From Halobaculum sp. XH14 (lineage in GTDB: Archaea > Halobacteriota > Halobacteria > Halobacteriales > Haloferacaceae), in assembly GCF_032116555.1 (NCBI RefSeq), contig NZ_CP134949.1, positions 2,604,001 to 2,668,000 of the forward strand: a stretch of DNA of 64,000 nt. Reading direction: 5' to 3'. Of this stretch, positions 8,280 through 16,732 are shown one piece after another; the first letter of the stretch is position 1, and each line of letters begins with the position of its first letter. The translations under genes and the position numbers were made by a program. The notes under the pieces are model-generated. The model did not search any database and was not told where the DNA came from. It saw only the letters and a program-made list of their open reading frames with translations.

Positions 8280-9764
8280 ATGGGCGGTCATCGGTTCGAC
8301 GTCGCCGTCGTCGGCGGCGGCGTCGCCGGGATGGCGACGGCGGCACGACTACAGTCCGCGGGACGCTCCACCGTCGTCCTGGAACGACACGATCGGGTCG
8401 GCGGGTGTGCCGGCTACTATCGGCGGGACGGGTTTTCCTTCGACGTGGGCGCGACGACGCTCGTGGACTTCAGTCCCGGCGGCGTCGGCGGCCAGCTGCT
8501 CTCGGAGATCGGATTCGAGCCGCCGGAGATCGACGTCCAGGACGCCTACGAACTTCGGTTGCCCGACCGGACGGTCACCCTCTATCACGACCAGGAGCAG
8601 TGGGAACGCGAGCGGCGGCGGGCGTTCGGCGACGACGAGTCCCACCGCCGGTTCTTCCGCTTTCTCGACCGGACGGCCGAGACGCTCTGGGGGCTCACCA
8701 GGCGGGACGTGAAACTGCCGATCCAGGGGGTGGGTGACCTCCTTCGCAACGCCCGGGCGGTCGGGCCGTCGAACGTCGGGCTGGTCAGGTATCTCCGGTG
8801 GACGATGAAGGACGCGCTCGTCAGATACGGCGTGTACGACGACCGCCCGCTTCGAACAGCGATGGCGATGCTCGTCGAGGACACCGTCCACGCCGGCCTC
8901 GAGGAAGCTCCCCTGCTCAACTCGATCCTCGGGGTCACGATCCGGAGCGCGGGCCTCGGGCGGGCGACCGGCGGGATGGACGGCTTCTGGACGGCGTTTA
9001 CGGACCACTACGCCGACATGGGCGGGACCCTGAACGTCGGGGAGGCGGTCACCGAGGTGACCGGCAGTCGCGGGTCGTTCCGCGTCGAAACCGACGACGG
9101 TCGGCACCGGGCGGACCAGGTGGTGAGCGCGGTTCCCACCGAGCTCACCCGGCGGATCGCTCCCTCGGTCGTGGGGGAGCGGCTGGACGAGTACGTCTCG
9201 ACGATGCGCGAGCAGGAAGGCGGCGCGATCGTCGTGTTCCTCGGCGTTCCCGAGGCGGCGGTCGCCGGTCGCGAGCACACGCACCACCAGATCCTGCCGG
9301 AGTACGACGAACCGCTGGGGAACGGCAACAACATGTTCGTCTCCGTGTCGGCGCCGGGGGATACGGTGAGCGCCCCGGAGGGGTACCGGGCGGTGATGCT
9401 CACGACCCACTGTGACGTCGAGCCGTGGCAAGGGCTCGACGAGGCGACCTACGAGCGACGGCGGGCGGCGATCGGGCGGCGACTGGTCCGCGGCGCGCGA
9501 ACCGTCTACCCCGACCTCGGGACCGACCCGGCGGTGTACGAGGTCGGCACGCCGGTCACCTACGAGGCGTTCACGAACCGGCCACGGGGCGCTGTCGGGG
9601 GGTATCGCCAGACGCTCGAGACGGCGAACCAGCGCGCCGTGCCACAGGACGTCGGCGTCGACGGGTTCTATCTTGCGGGGGACACGACCTGGCCGGGGCT
9701 CGGGACGGTCGCGTGCATCAAGGGGAGCGGGATCGCGGCCGACCACGTGCTCGGCCGGCGGTGA
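8280..9764 (+). CDS. Phytoene desaturase/carotenoid isomerase-like FAD oxidoreductase
   Basis: 494 residues. The N-terminus has the FAD-binding Rossmann motif VVGGGVAGMATAARL followed by VLERHDRVGGCAGYYRRDG, and the C-terminus has GFYLAGDTTWPGLGT with a following helix, as in CrtI, CrtO, CrtD and CrtISO enzymes. Haloarchaea use several such paralogues for lycopene and bacterioruberin synthesis (for example CrtD and CrtI), but no other carotenoid gene is adjacent, so the substrate cannot be assigned; other amine oxidase-fold roles are possible. The ATG at 8280 has a TATA-like atttacgg about 27 bases upstream, consistent with a leaderless mRNA. Confidence 0.82.
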   Translation: MGGHRFDVAVVGGGVAGMATAARLQSAGRSTVVLERHDRVGGCAGYYRRDGFSFDVGATTLVDFSPGGVGGQLLSEIGFEPPEIDVQDAYELRLPDRTVTLYHDQEQWERERRRAFGDDESHRRFFRFLDRTAETLWGLTRRDVKLPIQGVGDLLRNARAVGPSNVGLVRYLRWTMKDALVRYGVYDDRPLRTAMAMLVEDTVHAGLEEAPLLNSILGVTIRSAGLGRATGGMDGFWTAFTDHYADMGGTLNVGEAVTEVTGSRGSFRVETDDGRHRADQVVSAVPTELTRRIAPSVVGERLDEYVSTMREQEGGAIVVFLGVPEAAVAGREHTHHQILPEYDEPLGNGNNMFVSVSAPGDTVSAPEGYRAVMLTTHCDVEPWQGLDEATYERRRAAIGRRLVRGARTVYPDLGTDPAVYEVGTPVTYEAFTNRPRGAVGGYRQTLETANQRAVPQDVGVDGFYLAGDTTWPGLGTVACIKGSGIAADHVLGRR

Positions 9765-9946
9765 CCAGGACGCGGCACCAAAGGGGTGGAAGACTCGACC
9801 AGCGACGCCCGTGGGCTGGGTGAAGACGGCCCCGGCACACCAGTTCGTCCGAGCGATCGAACGGCTGGATCGGTAACCGGCGGCTGGCAACTGGCCGTGT
9901 CGCCCGCGCCCGTCCCTCCCCGGAGTACCCGTCACTGCCGGCCCAC

Positions 9947-9997
9947 CGAAAACCGCACGAGGGAGCAGATTAACTCCGCGCCGTGCTGCGGTTTTCG
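9947..9997. repeat. 11-base inverted repeat
   Basis: Arms 9947-9957 (CGAAAACCGCA) and 9987-9997 are perfect complements separated by 29 bases that include gattaac. It lies 25 bases before the TATA box of the small zinc-finger gene and 180 bases after the oxidoreductase stop, so it could be a regulator site or a transcript end. Confidence 0.5.
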
Positions 9998-10021
9998 ACC
10001 GTGTCATACCGCCCCAATACC

Positions 10022-10027
10022 TATATA
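10022..10027 (+). promoter_or_regulatory. TATA box of the small zinc-finger gene
   Basis: TATATA centred about 27 bases before the ATG at 10052. The spacing fixes a leaderless transcript beginning at the start codon and rules out the longer frame that opens at 9983. Confidence 0.7.
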
Positions 10028-10051
10028 CTGCCATGTCATAGCGTACCACGT

Positions 10052-10240
10052 ATGGCGTCGGCACCGAGCCCCGACGACGACCTGTTCGATCAGTTCCTGA
10101 GTGCCCGCGGTCACGACTCCGAGCCGACACGATGGGAGGAGTCGTACAACAAGAAACAGTGTCCGGACTGTGGCGGACTCCACGAGGACGACGCGCGGAC
10201 GTGCTCGGTGTGCGGCTGGCGACCCGAGACGCGCCGGTAG
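10052..10240 (+). CDS. Small zinc-finger protein (HVO_0416-like)
   Basis: 62 residues. The N-terminal half is acidic (SPDDDLFDQFLSARGHDSE), followed by WEESYNKKQ and two zinc knuckles, CPDCGG and CSVCGW, that would bind one zinc ion. It resembles the haloarchaeal family I know as HVO_0416 zinc-finger proteins, part of the group of one-domain CPxCG micro-proteins, many of which affect growth or biofilm formation in Haloferax; the specific role is unknown. The ATG is set by the TATA box 27 bases upstream. A helicase gene follows after 100 bases with its own TATA-like box. Confidence 0.8.
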   Translation: MASAPSPDDDLFDQFLSARGHDSEPTRWEESYNKKQCPDCGGLHEDDARTCSVCGWRPETRR

Positions 10241-10340
10241 CGGAGCCGCCCCCCGCACGGGCGAATCGCCCGTTTTCCAGCCGATATCCCGGCCAGCGGA
10301 AGCCACGTCGCTTATGGGGGGCCGGGGCCAGTAAGCGGAC

Positions 10341-12197
10341 ATGAGCGACCCCACGGTGACCCGACTGTTCGGCGGTCCGGGCAGCGGGAAGACGACGGCG
10401 CTGCTCGACCGCGTCGAGACCCTCATCGAGGACGAGGGCGCGGAGATCCGGGACATCCTCGTGGTCTCCTACACTCGGGCTGCCGCCGCGGAGATCCGCG
10501 AGCGACTCGCGGAACGACTCGACACGACGCCCCGACACCTCCAGGGCAACGTGAGCACGATGCACGCGAAGGCGTACGAACTGCTGAACCTCTCGCGGGG
10601 CGACGTCGTCTCCGACTCGGACAAGGAGGAGTTCTGCGAGGAGTACGGCGTCGAGTTCGAGGACGAGTACTCGGGCGGCGGCCGGCGGACCGCCCGCTCG
10701 ACGACGCTCGGCAACAAGGTCATCGCCACCTCCCAGTGGCTCCAGCGCACCCACCGCGACGTCGCCGACTGGTACGACGTGCCGTTCCAGTGGGACGTCG
10801 AGGAGGTCCGGCTCCCGCCCGAAATCGACCCGAACGCACAGGAGGGGAACAAGTACACCCCGACGTGGCCCGGCGACGACGACCGGCTGGACGTGCCGAA
10901 CACGATCCGGGCGTGGCGGACCTACAAGGGCGAACACGACCTCACCGGGTTCGCCGACATGCTCGAACGGGTGAAGCAGCGCTCGCTCCTGCCGAACGTC
11001 GACTACCTCGTCATCGACGAGTTCCAGGACATCACGACGCTCCAGTACGAGGTGTACGAGGAGTGGCGGCCACACATGGAGACGGTGCTCATCGCGGGCG
11101 ACGACGACCAGGTCGTCTACGCCTGGCAGGGCGCCGACCCCGACCTGCTGCTCGACACGCACGTCGACCGGGACGAGGTGTTGCCCAACTCCTACCGACT
11201 CCCCTCGGACATCCTGACGGTCGTCAACCGCGAGATCCGCCACATCGAGAAGCGCCAGGAGAAGGACCTCAAACCCCGCAAGGAGGGCGGAACCGTCGAG
11301 GCCATCGAGTCGCCCTCGATGCTCGATCTGGTGCGGAACGTCCGCCACACCGTCCAGCGCACCGACGAGACGATCATGGTGCTGTTCCGGGCGCGCTACC
11401 AGATGTTCCAGTTCATCGACGAGTTCATGGCCGAGGGCATCCCCTTCTCGTGTCTCACCGACCAGCGGATGTGGACCGATCGGCTCACCGACTACGTCCG
11501 CGGCGTCGAGGCGATCGAGAACGACGAGGCGCTCACGGTGCTGCAGGCTCGCCGGCTCGCCGACATCCTCCAGGACTCGGCGTTCGGCTCGAACGAGCGC
11601 GACGAACTGTACGACTTCCTCGACGACGTGGAGGAGACCACCGACGAGGACGACCTCGCGGAGATCCCGCTCTCGCCCGACGACGTCACCGACTTCGTCC
11701 CGTTCATGCCCGACGGCGCGAGCGCGGCCGACATGGCCCGGAAGGTGACCTCCTTTCAGCGCAAGTCCGTGAAGGCGTACTTCCGGGGCGACTACGGGAA
11801 GATGGATCCGAGCCGGGTCCGCCTCGGCACCATCCACTCCGCGAAGGGCCGCGAGGCCGACCACGTGTTCGTCAACACCGACCTGACCGAGAAGGTCGTC
11901 GAGCAGATGGCCGCCCAAGTCCGCCAGGAGGAGATCGAGATCGAGGGCCTCCCGGCCGGCGAGGAGTTCACGAAGACGACGAACCCGGTGCCGATCCTCA
12001 CCGACAACGAGCGCCGCGTGTTCTACGTCGGCATGTCCCGTGCCCGGGAACGGCTGGTCCTCATGGAGAACCTCGTGAACGGCGCGCCGACGCTCCCCAT
12101 CAGCGTCGTGCTCTCGAACGAACTCAAGGACGACCCGCCCGAGGAGCTCGTCGAGGAGGTCATCGCCGAACTCGACGCCCCCGAACCCGAAGCCTGA
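10341..12197 (+). CDS. UvrD/Rep-type superfamily 1 DNA helicase
   Basis: ATP-driven 3'-5' helicase acting in DNA repair or replication restart. 618 residues with the SF1A motifs in order: Walker A GGPGSGKTT (11-19), motif Ia SYTRAAAAEI, the QGNVSTMHAKAY segment, motif II DEFQD, motif III GDDDQVVYAWQGADP, motif V TIHSAKGREADHVFV and motif VI YVGMSRARERL. It is shorter than UvrD (about 720) mainly in the 2B region. A TATA-like cttatgg lies about 27 bases upstream of the ATG. The stop is 3 bases before the GTG of the next gene, so the two are probably co-transcribed. Confidence 0.93.
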   Translation: MSDPTVTRLFGGPGSGKTTALLDRVETLIEDEGAEIRDILVVSYTRAAAAEIRERLAERLDTTPRHLQGNVSTMHAKAYELLNLSRGDVVSDSDKEEFCEEYGVEFEDEYSGGGRRTARSTTLGNKVIATSQWLQRTHRDVADWYDVPFQWDVEEVRLPPEIDPNAQEGNKYTPTWPGDDDRLDVPNTIRAWRTYKGEHDLTGFADMLERVKQRSLLPNVDYLVIDEFQDITTLQYEVYEEWRPHMETVLIAGDDDQVVYAWQGADPDLLLDTHVDRDEVLPNSYRLPSDILTVVNREIRHIEKRQEKDLKPRKEGGTVEAIESPSMLDLVRNVRHTVQRTDETIMVLFRARYQMFQFIDEFMAEGIPFSCLTDQRMWTDRLTDYVRGVEAIENDEALTVLQARRLADILQDSAFGSNERDELYDFLDDVEETTDEDDLAEIPLSPDDVTDFVPFMPDGASAADMARKVTSFQRKSVKAYFRGDYGKMDPSRVRLGTIHSAKGREADHVFVNTDLTEKVVEQMAAQVRQEEIEIEGLPAGEEFTKTTNPVPILTDNERRVFYVGMSRARERLVLMENLVNGAPTLPISVVLSNELKDDPPEELVEEVIAELDAPEPEA

Positions 12198-12200
12198 GCC

Positions 12201-13433
12201 GTGCCCGACCGAGACGACCCGGCGGCGTCCGCGGGAACGACCCCGGACGCGCCAGCCCGGACCGCGACCGAGCCGGACGCCGTGGACCCCGACCCGCTCG
12301 GGACGGACTACGAGTTCCTCGCCGCGGAACTCCGCCGGCGCAACGCCGCCGCGTTCGTCCACGTCGGCGACCGCTTCGACGACGACCTGCGCTACCTGAC
12401 GCGCTTTTCCGGTCCGGACCGCGGGTACGCGTTCGTCTTTCGGCGGGGCACCGCGACGCTCTGTCCGCCCGCGCTGTTCGACGAGCAGGCCGGGCGCGAG
12501 TTCCCGGGCGACGCGGTCGAGACCGACCGGCAGGGCGACCCGGCGGGGCTCCGTGCCGCCGGGGTGCTCGACGACGCCGGCGTCGACGCCGGCGAGACCG
12601 TCCTCGTTCCACGGCACGTCCCGCACGACGCCGCCGTCTACCTCGAACAGGCGGGGTACGACATCGAATCGACCGACGCCGTGGCCCGGGACAGGCGGGT
12701 GAAGACCGACCCGGAACTCGACCGACTCCGTCGCGTTCAGGGGACCGCCGCCGGCGGGATGGCCCGAGCGGAGCGAGTGCTGTATGAGGCTGCGGTCGAC
12801 GGGGACGAGGTCGTCTGGAGCGGCGCGCCGCTCACGACCGAACGGCTCCGCCGGGAGGTGAACCGGGTGCTCGCCGCTCACGGCGTCCGCGACGCGGGCA
12901 ACACCGTGGTCGGCTGCGGGCCGACCGCCGCGGACCTCCACTTCACCGGCCACGACGCGATCCGGCCGGGCGAGACGGTGCTGCTCGACGTCTCGCCGCG
13001 CGGCCCGGACGGCTACTACGGCGACCTCACGAGGACGTTCGCGGTCGACCCGGACGGCGGCTGGGAGCGCCGCGCGTACGTCGCGGTCGAGGCGGCGCGA
13101 AACGCCGCGCTCACCGAACTGGAGCACGGCGTGTCCGCCGCGACGGTCCACGAGGAAGCCGCCGCCGAACTGGCGGCCTACGGCTTCCGCGTCGACGACG
13201 CGGAGGTGGGCTTTACCCACTCGACGGGCCACGGCGTCGGCCTCTCGCTGCACGAAGGGCCGTCGCTCCCGGGCGACGAGGAGCTCGAAACGGGGACCGT
13301 CGTGACCATCGAGCCGGGCGTCTACGACCCCGAGCGGGGCGGCGTCAGGCTGGAGGACCTCGCCGTGGTCACCGACCGGGGCTACCGGCTGCTCGGGGAG
13401 TACCCGTTCGGACTGGTCCCGCGGGAACGGTAG
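12201..13433 (+). CDS. M24 family Xaa-Pro-type metallopeptidase
   Basis: 410 residues with a creatinase N-terminal domain (about 30-175) and a C-terminal pita-bread domain. All five dinuclear metal ligands can be seen: Asp in LLDVSPRG, Asp in YYGDLTRTF, His in HSTGHGVGLSLHE, Glu in TIEPGVY and Glu in VRLEDLAVV, so this copy should be an active aminopeptidase P or prolidase. Compare the M24 protein at 40522, where several are lost. GTG start at 12201 directly follows the helicase stop; the first 30 residues are an acidic, Ala/Pro-rich tail and the true start could lie further in. Confidence 0.9.
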   Translation: MPDRDDPAASAGTTPDAPARTATEPDAVDPDPLGTDYEFLAAELRRRNAAAFVHVGDRFDDDLRYLTRFSGPDRGYAFVFRRGTATLCPPALFDEQAGREFPGDAVETDRQGDPAGLRAAGVLDDAGVDAGETVLVPRHVPHDAAVYLEQAGYDIESTDAVARDRRVKTDPELDRLRRVQGTAAGGMARAERVLYEAAVDGDEVVWSGAPLTTERLRREVNRVLAAHGVRDAGNTVVGCGPTAADLHFTGHDAIRPGETVLLDVSPRGPDGYYGDLTRTFAVDPDGGWERRAYVAVEAARNAALTELEHGVSAATVHEEAAAELAAYGFRVDDAEVGFTHSTGHGVGLSLHEGPSLPGDEELETGTVVTIEPGVYDPERGGVRLEDLAVVTDRGYRLLGEYPFGLVPRER

Positions 13434-13495
13434 GAACGGCCCGCCGTCGCGTCAGGGCCGGCTCGCGGGGACGGGAGGCTCCGTCCACGAGAAGC

Positions 13496-13816
13496 TCAGG
13501 CCTCGTCCGCGGCGTCGTCGTCGCTCGCCGCCGCACCGTTCCCGCTCTCGTCGCGGTTCGACCCGTCCTCGCCGTCGCCTCGCCCGTTCTCGCTTCCGAG
13601 GGCGGTGTCGAGGGCTTTCTCGGCCGCCTTGCCCGGAACGTCCCCCGGGGTGGTGAGCCGCTGGGGGAGATACACCATCAGCGCGGCGACGACGAGGAAC
13701 GCCGCACCCACGACGAGGCTGCCGCCGGCCGCCTGCTGGAGCCCGTAGGCGGCGACGGGGATGGCGAAGATCAGGGTCGCCGCGAGGCCGAGCTGGTCGA
13801 GGATGCCGAGTGCCAC
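13496..13816 (-). CDS. Small haloarchaeal membrane protein (DUF7533-like)
   Basis: 106 residues from GTG 13816, chosen because it gives the ALGILDQLGLAATLIFAIPVA N-terminus I associate with a conserved haloarchaeal family (probably DUF7533); an upstream ATG at 13861 is in frame but less likely. Two hydrophobic helices (about 8-27 and 33-52) are followed by YLPQRLTTPGDVPGKAAEKA, the most conserved-looking part, and then an acidic Asn/Ser/Asp/Ala tail. Function unknown. Confidence 0.7.
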   Translation of the reverse strand: MALGILDQLGLAATLIFAIPVAAYGLQQAAGGSLVVGAAFLVVAALMVYLPQRLTTPGDVPGKAAEKALDTALGSENGRGDGEDGSNRDESGNGAAASDDDAADEA

Positions 13817-13900
13817 GGGACGGGGTAGGACCGAGGGCGACAAAACCGGTTCGCCTCGCATCGGCGGCCGGGCACGAGTGGACCATCGGCCACCCGGGAC

Positions 13901-14539
13901 TCACCGCGCCATCGGCTCGGGGAGCTCCTCGGGGTCCTCGATCGAGAGTCCCGTGGTGACGACGAGCCGGAGGCCGCGCGCGACGCTCATGTCCAGTTCG
14001 AGAAGCTGTTCGTCGGGGAGCATCGCAAGCTTCCCGGCGGTCGGGTTCGGACTGTGCGGGAAGAACACGGCGTACAGCTCCTCGTCGGCCCGCTCGCTGA
14101 TCCGGCGCGGCGCGCGGTTCGTCACGAAGCCGACCGCGTACACGCCGTGTCGGGGGTACTCCGCGAGCACGACCCGGTCGAAGCCGTCCCCCGGCGTCCC
14201 GAGCGACTCGCTCACTTGCCGGACGCCGAAGTAGACGGTCCGGACGACCGGCAGGAGGCCGACGCCGCGCTCGAAGCCGCCGAACAGCCGCCGTCCCGCC
14301 TCGTTGGAGGCGACGAAGCCGACGAGCGTGACGGCGAGCGCGAGCGTCACCGCCGCGAGCACGTGCGCAAGCGGCTCGCTCCCGACGTACTCGGCGAGTC
14401 TGGTCGCGCGGATCGGACCGGTGAGCACGGCGGTCAGTCGGTCCACGGCGAAGTCGAGCACGAACAGCGTGATCGCGAGCGGTGCGACGAGCAGGAGCCC
14501 GGCGACGAAACTGGCCCGCAGGCGGGCGAACGGGTTCAT
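13901..14539 (-). CDS. DUF502 family membrane protein
   Basis: 212 residues from the ATG at 14539. Two N-terminal membrane segments (about 9-30 and 57-80) precede the conserved DUF502 features GLLPVVRTVYFGVRQVSESL, VVLAEYPRHGVYAVGFVTN and VFFPHSPNPTAGKLAMLP. Proteins of this family occur across bacteria, archaea and plants (COV1) and have no firm molecular role. The start has a TATA-like ctttttgc about 27 bases upstream. The frame extends much further 5' on paper, but that part is the shadow of the divergent riboflavin synthase gene. Confidence 0.92.
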   Translation of the reverse strand: MNPFARLRASFVAGLLLVAPLAITLFVLDFAVDRLTAVLTGPIRATRLAEYVGSEPLAHVLAAVTLALAVTLVGFVASNEAGRRLFGGFERGVGLLPVVRTVYFGVRQVSESLGTPGDGFDRVVLAEYPRHGVYAVGFVTNRAPRRISERADEELYAVFFPHSPNPTAGKLAMLPDEQLLELDMSVARGLRLVVTTGLSIEDPEELPEPMAR

Positions 14540-14626
14540 GCGCGCCGGTGGGGAACGGGGGAGCAAAAAGCCACCCGGCGTCACGGAGTCGGAACGCTTT
14601 CCACTTGCGGGACGGAACGAAGAGGC

Positions 14627-15328
14627 ATGTTCACCGGCATCGTCGAGACGACGGGTGCGATCCTCGGCCGGGAGGAGACCGACGACGGCGTCCGCCTCCG
14701 GATCGGCGTCGACGGGTTCGACGACCTCGAACACGGCCAGTCGATCAGCGTGAGCGGCGTCTGTCTCACCGTCGAGGCGTTCGGCGACCTGGAGGAGGGA
14801 CCCGACGGTGGGGACGCCGCGGGCGATGCGGGCGAGCCGGAGGGCGCGGACGGCGGGTCGGCCTGGTTCGAGACGTTCCTCGCGGCGGAGACGGTGGAGA
14901 AGACGTACCTGGGCGCGGTACGCGAGGGCGACCTGGTGAACCTGGAACGCGCGCTCCCGGCGGACGGGCGCTTCGACGGCCACGTCGTCCAGGGCCACGT
15001 CGACACGACGACCCGCGTGACGGGGATCGAGCAGGTCGGCGAGGACTGGCGCTTCGCGTTCGCGCTGCCACCCGAGTACGCGAGCTACGTCGTCGACAAG
15101 GGGTCGGTGACGCTGGACGGCATCTCGCTCACGGTCGCCGAGCGGCGGCCCGACGAGTTCGACGTCGCCGTCATCCCCGCCACCCACGACCTGACGAACC
15201 TCTCGGAGAAGCAGCCGGGCGACCCGGTTCACCTGGAGGTGGACGTGGTCGCGAAGTACGTCGAGAACATGCTGGAGGGGTACGCGGAGTCGACGTCGCC
15301 CGACCTGGACGACCTGACCGCGGAGTAG
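14627..15328 (+). CDS. ribE: Riboflavin synthase, alpha type
   Basis: Dismutates two 6,7-dimethyl-8-ribityllumazine molecules into riboflavin. 233 residues with two lumazine-binding beta-barrel domains: MFTGIVETTG and SVSGVCLTVE in the first, GHVVQGHVDTTTRV and VDKGSVTLDGISLTV in the second. The first domain holds an insertion of about 25 Gly/Asp/Glu/Ala residues (about 54-78), absent from typical members, which probably forms a surface loop. This is the bacterial-type enzyme, not the unrelated RibC of methanogens. The gene stands alone, divergent from the DUF502 gene. Confidence 0.95.
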   Translation: MFTGIVETTGAILGREETDDGVRLRIGVDGFDDLEHGQSISVSGVCLTVEAFGDLEEGPDGGDAAGDAGEPEGADGGSAWFETFLAAETVEKTYLGAVREGDLVNLERALPADGRFDGHVVQGHVDTTTRVTGIEQVGEDWRFAFALPPEYASYVVDKGSVTLDGISLTVAERRPDEFDVAVIPATHDLTNLSEKQPGDPVHLEVDVVAKYVENMLEGYAESTSPDLDDLTAE

Positions 15329-15439
15329 GTTACTTCCCTGTCGTGTGGACCGGGGGAGTGCGGTCGGCGCGTGCCGGCGGGCCTCCGTGCCCGCCGGATG
15401 CGCGCGAGGGATGAGTGAACGGAACGACCGGAGGGAGTG

Positions 15440-15697
15440 GAGTGAACGAATCGGCTGGGGAGGCGTGTGGGCGTTGCTGTGCGGAGCGGTGGGGGGACTG
15501 AAAGGGGCCGCACCTGTGGGCGACGGCGTGGACCGTCAAGCACCGTGGTTCGAAAATCGGAGATTTTCGTCATCACGAAAGGCGCAAAGCGCCTTTCGAA
15601 CGACAGGAGGGAGGCCGCAGGCCGACCGACGAGAAGCGCAGCGGCCGCACCGAGCCGACAGGTGCGGGGGCTTTCGCGGTCTGCCGTACGGTTTCCA
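15440..15697 (+). repeat. Dispersed structured repeat, copy B
   Basis: Starts with the 31 bases identical to copy A, then GGGACTGAAAGGGGCCG (15494-15510). The main arms are 15508-15517 and 15658-15667 (CCGCACCTGT and its complement), inside which two more perfect hairpins occur: 15551-15558 with 15562-15569, and 15576-15585 with 15589-15598. The closing box GGGGGCTTTCG is at 15666-15676, and the 25 or so bases after it match the tail of copy C1. It lies between convergent ribE and the minus-strand tRNA-Ser. Confidence 0.8.
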
Positions 15698-15987
15698 CAG
15701 GACCCGTCCGGACGCGGGCCGAGTCTTCTACGGGGGCTTTCGAGGTCCTCGCAACCGAGGGATCCACTACCCTTCCGGATAGGGCTGACTGCGCTGACTG
15801 CTCACCGTCAAAATCGTGGAAGAAGACGCCAGGACGGGGATTTGAACCACGCCGAGACGGTCCTGCTCGCCTCGCTTCGCTCGCCTGCGCGGGCTGCGAC
15901 TCGTCTACTTCAAATCCCTGTCGTTCGGATATTCGTGGGCCGACGGCTCGCTCACTTCGTTCGCTCGCGGTGTCGGCCCGAGAAGTA
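15698..15987. other. Gene-free region with tRNA-end-like fragments and hairpins
   Basis: A second closing box (ggggctttcgagg, about 15733) is followed by 15828-15850, which copies the 3' end of the neighbouring tRNA-Ser with few changes, and 15909-15922, the same T-arm sequence in the opposite direction. The two can pair over 14 bases with one wobble. A further inverted repeat, 15937-15944 with 15972-15979, borders the tRNA. No coding frame is convincing. Confidence 0.55.
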
Positions 15988-16068
15988 CGCCAGGACAGGG
16001 ATTTGAACCCTGGATCCCAAGGGGAACACGCTTTCCAGGCGTGCGCCTTACCACTCGGCCATCCTGGC
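15988..16068 (-). tRNA. tRNA-Ser (GGA anticodon)
   Basis: Acceptor GCCAGGA pairs with TCCTGGC, discriminator G, anticodon stem CACGC/GCGTG around loop CTGGAAA giving anticodon GGA, T arm AGGGTTCAAATCCCT, and a long variable arm (TTCCCCTTGGGATC region) as expected for serine. CCA is not encoded. Length 81 bases. Confidence 0.95.
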
Positions 16069-16096
16069 TCGCGTCGAAACTACCCGCGTCGCAGTT

Positions 16097-16303
16097 TTAA
16101 GCCTGTCCCTTCCCCGTCAGGCGGTGTTCGACCAGATACGACACCCCGCCGACGACCGCGCCCAGCGCCACGGCGATGCCGAGCATGCCGAGGAACCCGA
16201 CCGGCAGCCGGACCGACGCCAGCACCGCGCCCTGCGCGAGCACGAGGAACGCGAGCGCGCCGACCGCACCCCACAGCAGCGCCGACTTCCGGCGCGGCGT
16301 CAC
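16097..16303 (-). CDS. Small two-helix membrane protein
   Basis: 68 residues, starting with a GTG whose GTGA overlaps the stop of the ridA-like gene upstream by four bases, so the two are translationally coupled. Two hydrophobic helices (about 8-31 and 36-58) flank a short loop, with a basic N-terminus (TPRRKSA) and a charged C-terminus (EHRLTGKGQA). It looks like a conserved haloarchaeal family, but I cannot name it, and the function is unknown. Confidence 0.7.
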   Translation of the reverse strand: MTPRRKSALLWGAVGALAFLVLAQGAVLASVRLPVGFLGMLGIAVALGAVVGGVSYLVEHRLTGKGQA

Positions 16304-16680
16304 GCGAGGTCGACGACCGCCTCGATCTCCACGCCGACGCCCTTCGGGAGCGCGCCGGCCTGGACCGCCGAGCGCGCGGGCGGCTCCTCGTCGAAGTACG
16401 TCGCGTACGTCTCGTTCATCGCCTCGAAGTCGTCGATGTCCGCGAGGAACACCGTCGTCTTCAGCACGTCCGACGCCCCGGCGTCCGCCTCGGCGAGGAC
16501 GGCCATGAGGTTGTCCAGCGCCAGTTCCGTCTGCTCGGCGATGGGGGCCTCGTCCCGGAGTTCGCCGTCGGGCGTCAGGGGAATCTGGCCGGCCGTGAAC
16601 ATGACGTCGCCGTTCGTCGTCGCCTGGCTGTACGCGCCGACCGCGGCCGGCGCTTCGTCGGTGGAGATCACGCGCTTCAT
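16300..16680 (-). CDS. RidA family reactive-intermediate deaminase
   Basis: Hydrolyses reactive enamine/imine intermediates such as 2-aminoacrylate released by PLP enzymes. 126 residues, the family length. Typical features are AVGAYSQATTNGDVMFTAGQIPL, then LDNLMAVLAEADAGASDVLKTTVFLADIDDF, and near the end PARSAVQAGALPKGVGVEIEAV containing the substrate-binding Arg and Glu. A threonine deaminase (17680-18891), the classical source of its substrate, is encoded about 1 kb away on the same strand, which fits the role. Start ATG at 16680 with a TATA-like ttaagg about 25 bases upstream in a divergent promoter region. Confidence 0.93.
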   Translation of the reverse strand: MKRVISTDEAPAAVGAYSQATTNGDVMFTAGQIPLTPDGELRDEAPIAEQTELALDNLMAVLAEADAGASDVLKTTVFLADIDDFEAMNETYATYFDEEPPARSAVQAGALPKGVGVEIEAVVDLA

Positions 16681-16732
16681 GGTGGAGGCTGGAACCGGAC
16701 GTACCTTAAATCGGCCCCCCTTCGATTCGACC

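Noticed and set aside
8349..13253. 1,634-codon minus frame
   Set aside because: Antisense shadow of the oxidoreductase, helicase and peptidase genes; no recognised domain, composition rich in Arg/Val/His typical of shadows.
15540..15700. CRISPR-like repetition in repeat copy B
   Set aside because: The repeats are inverted arms and nested hairpins, not regularly spaced direct repeats with unique spacers.
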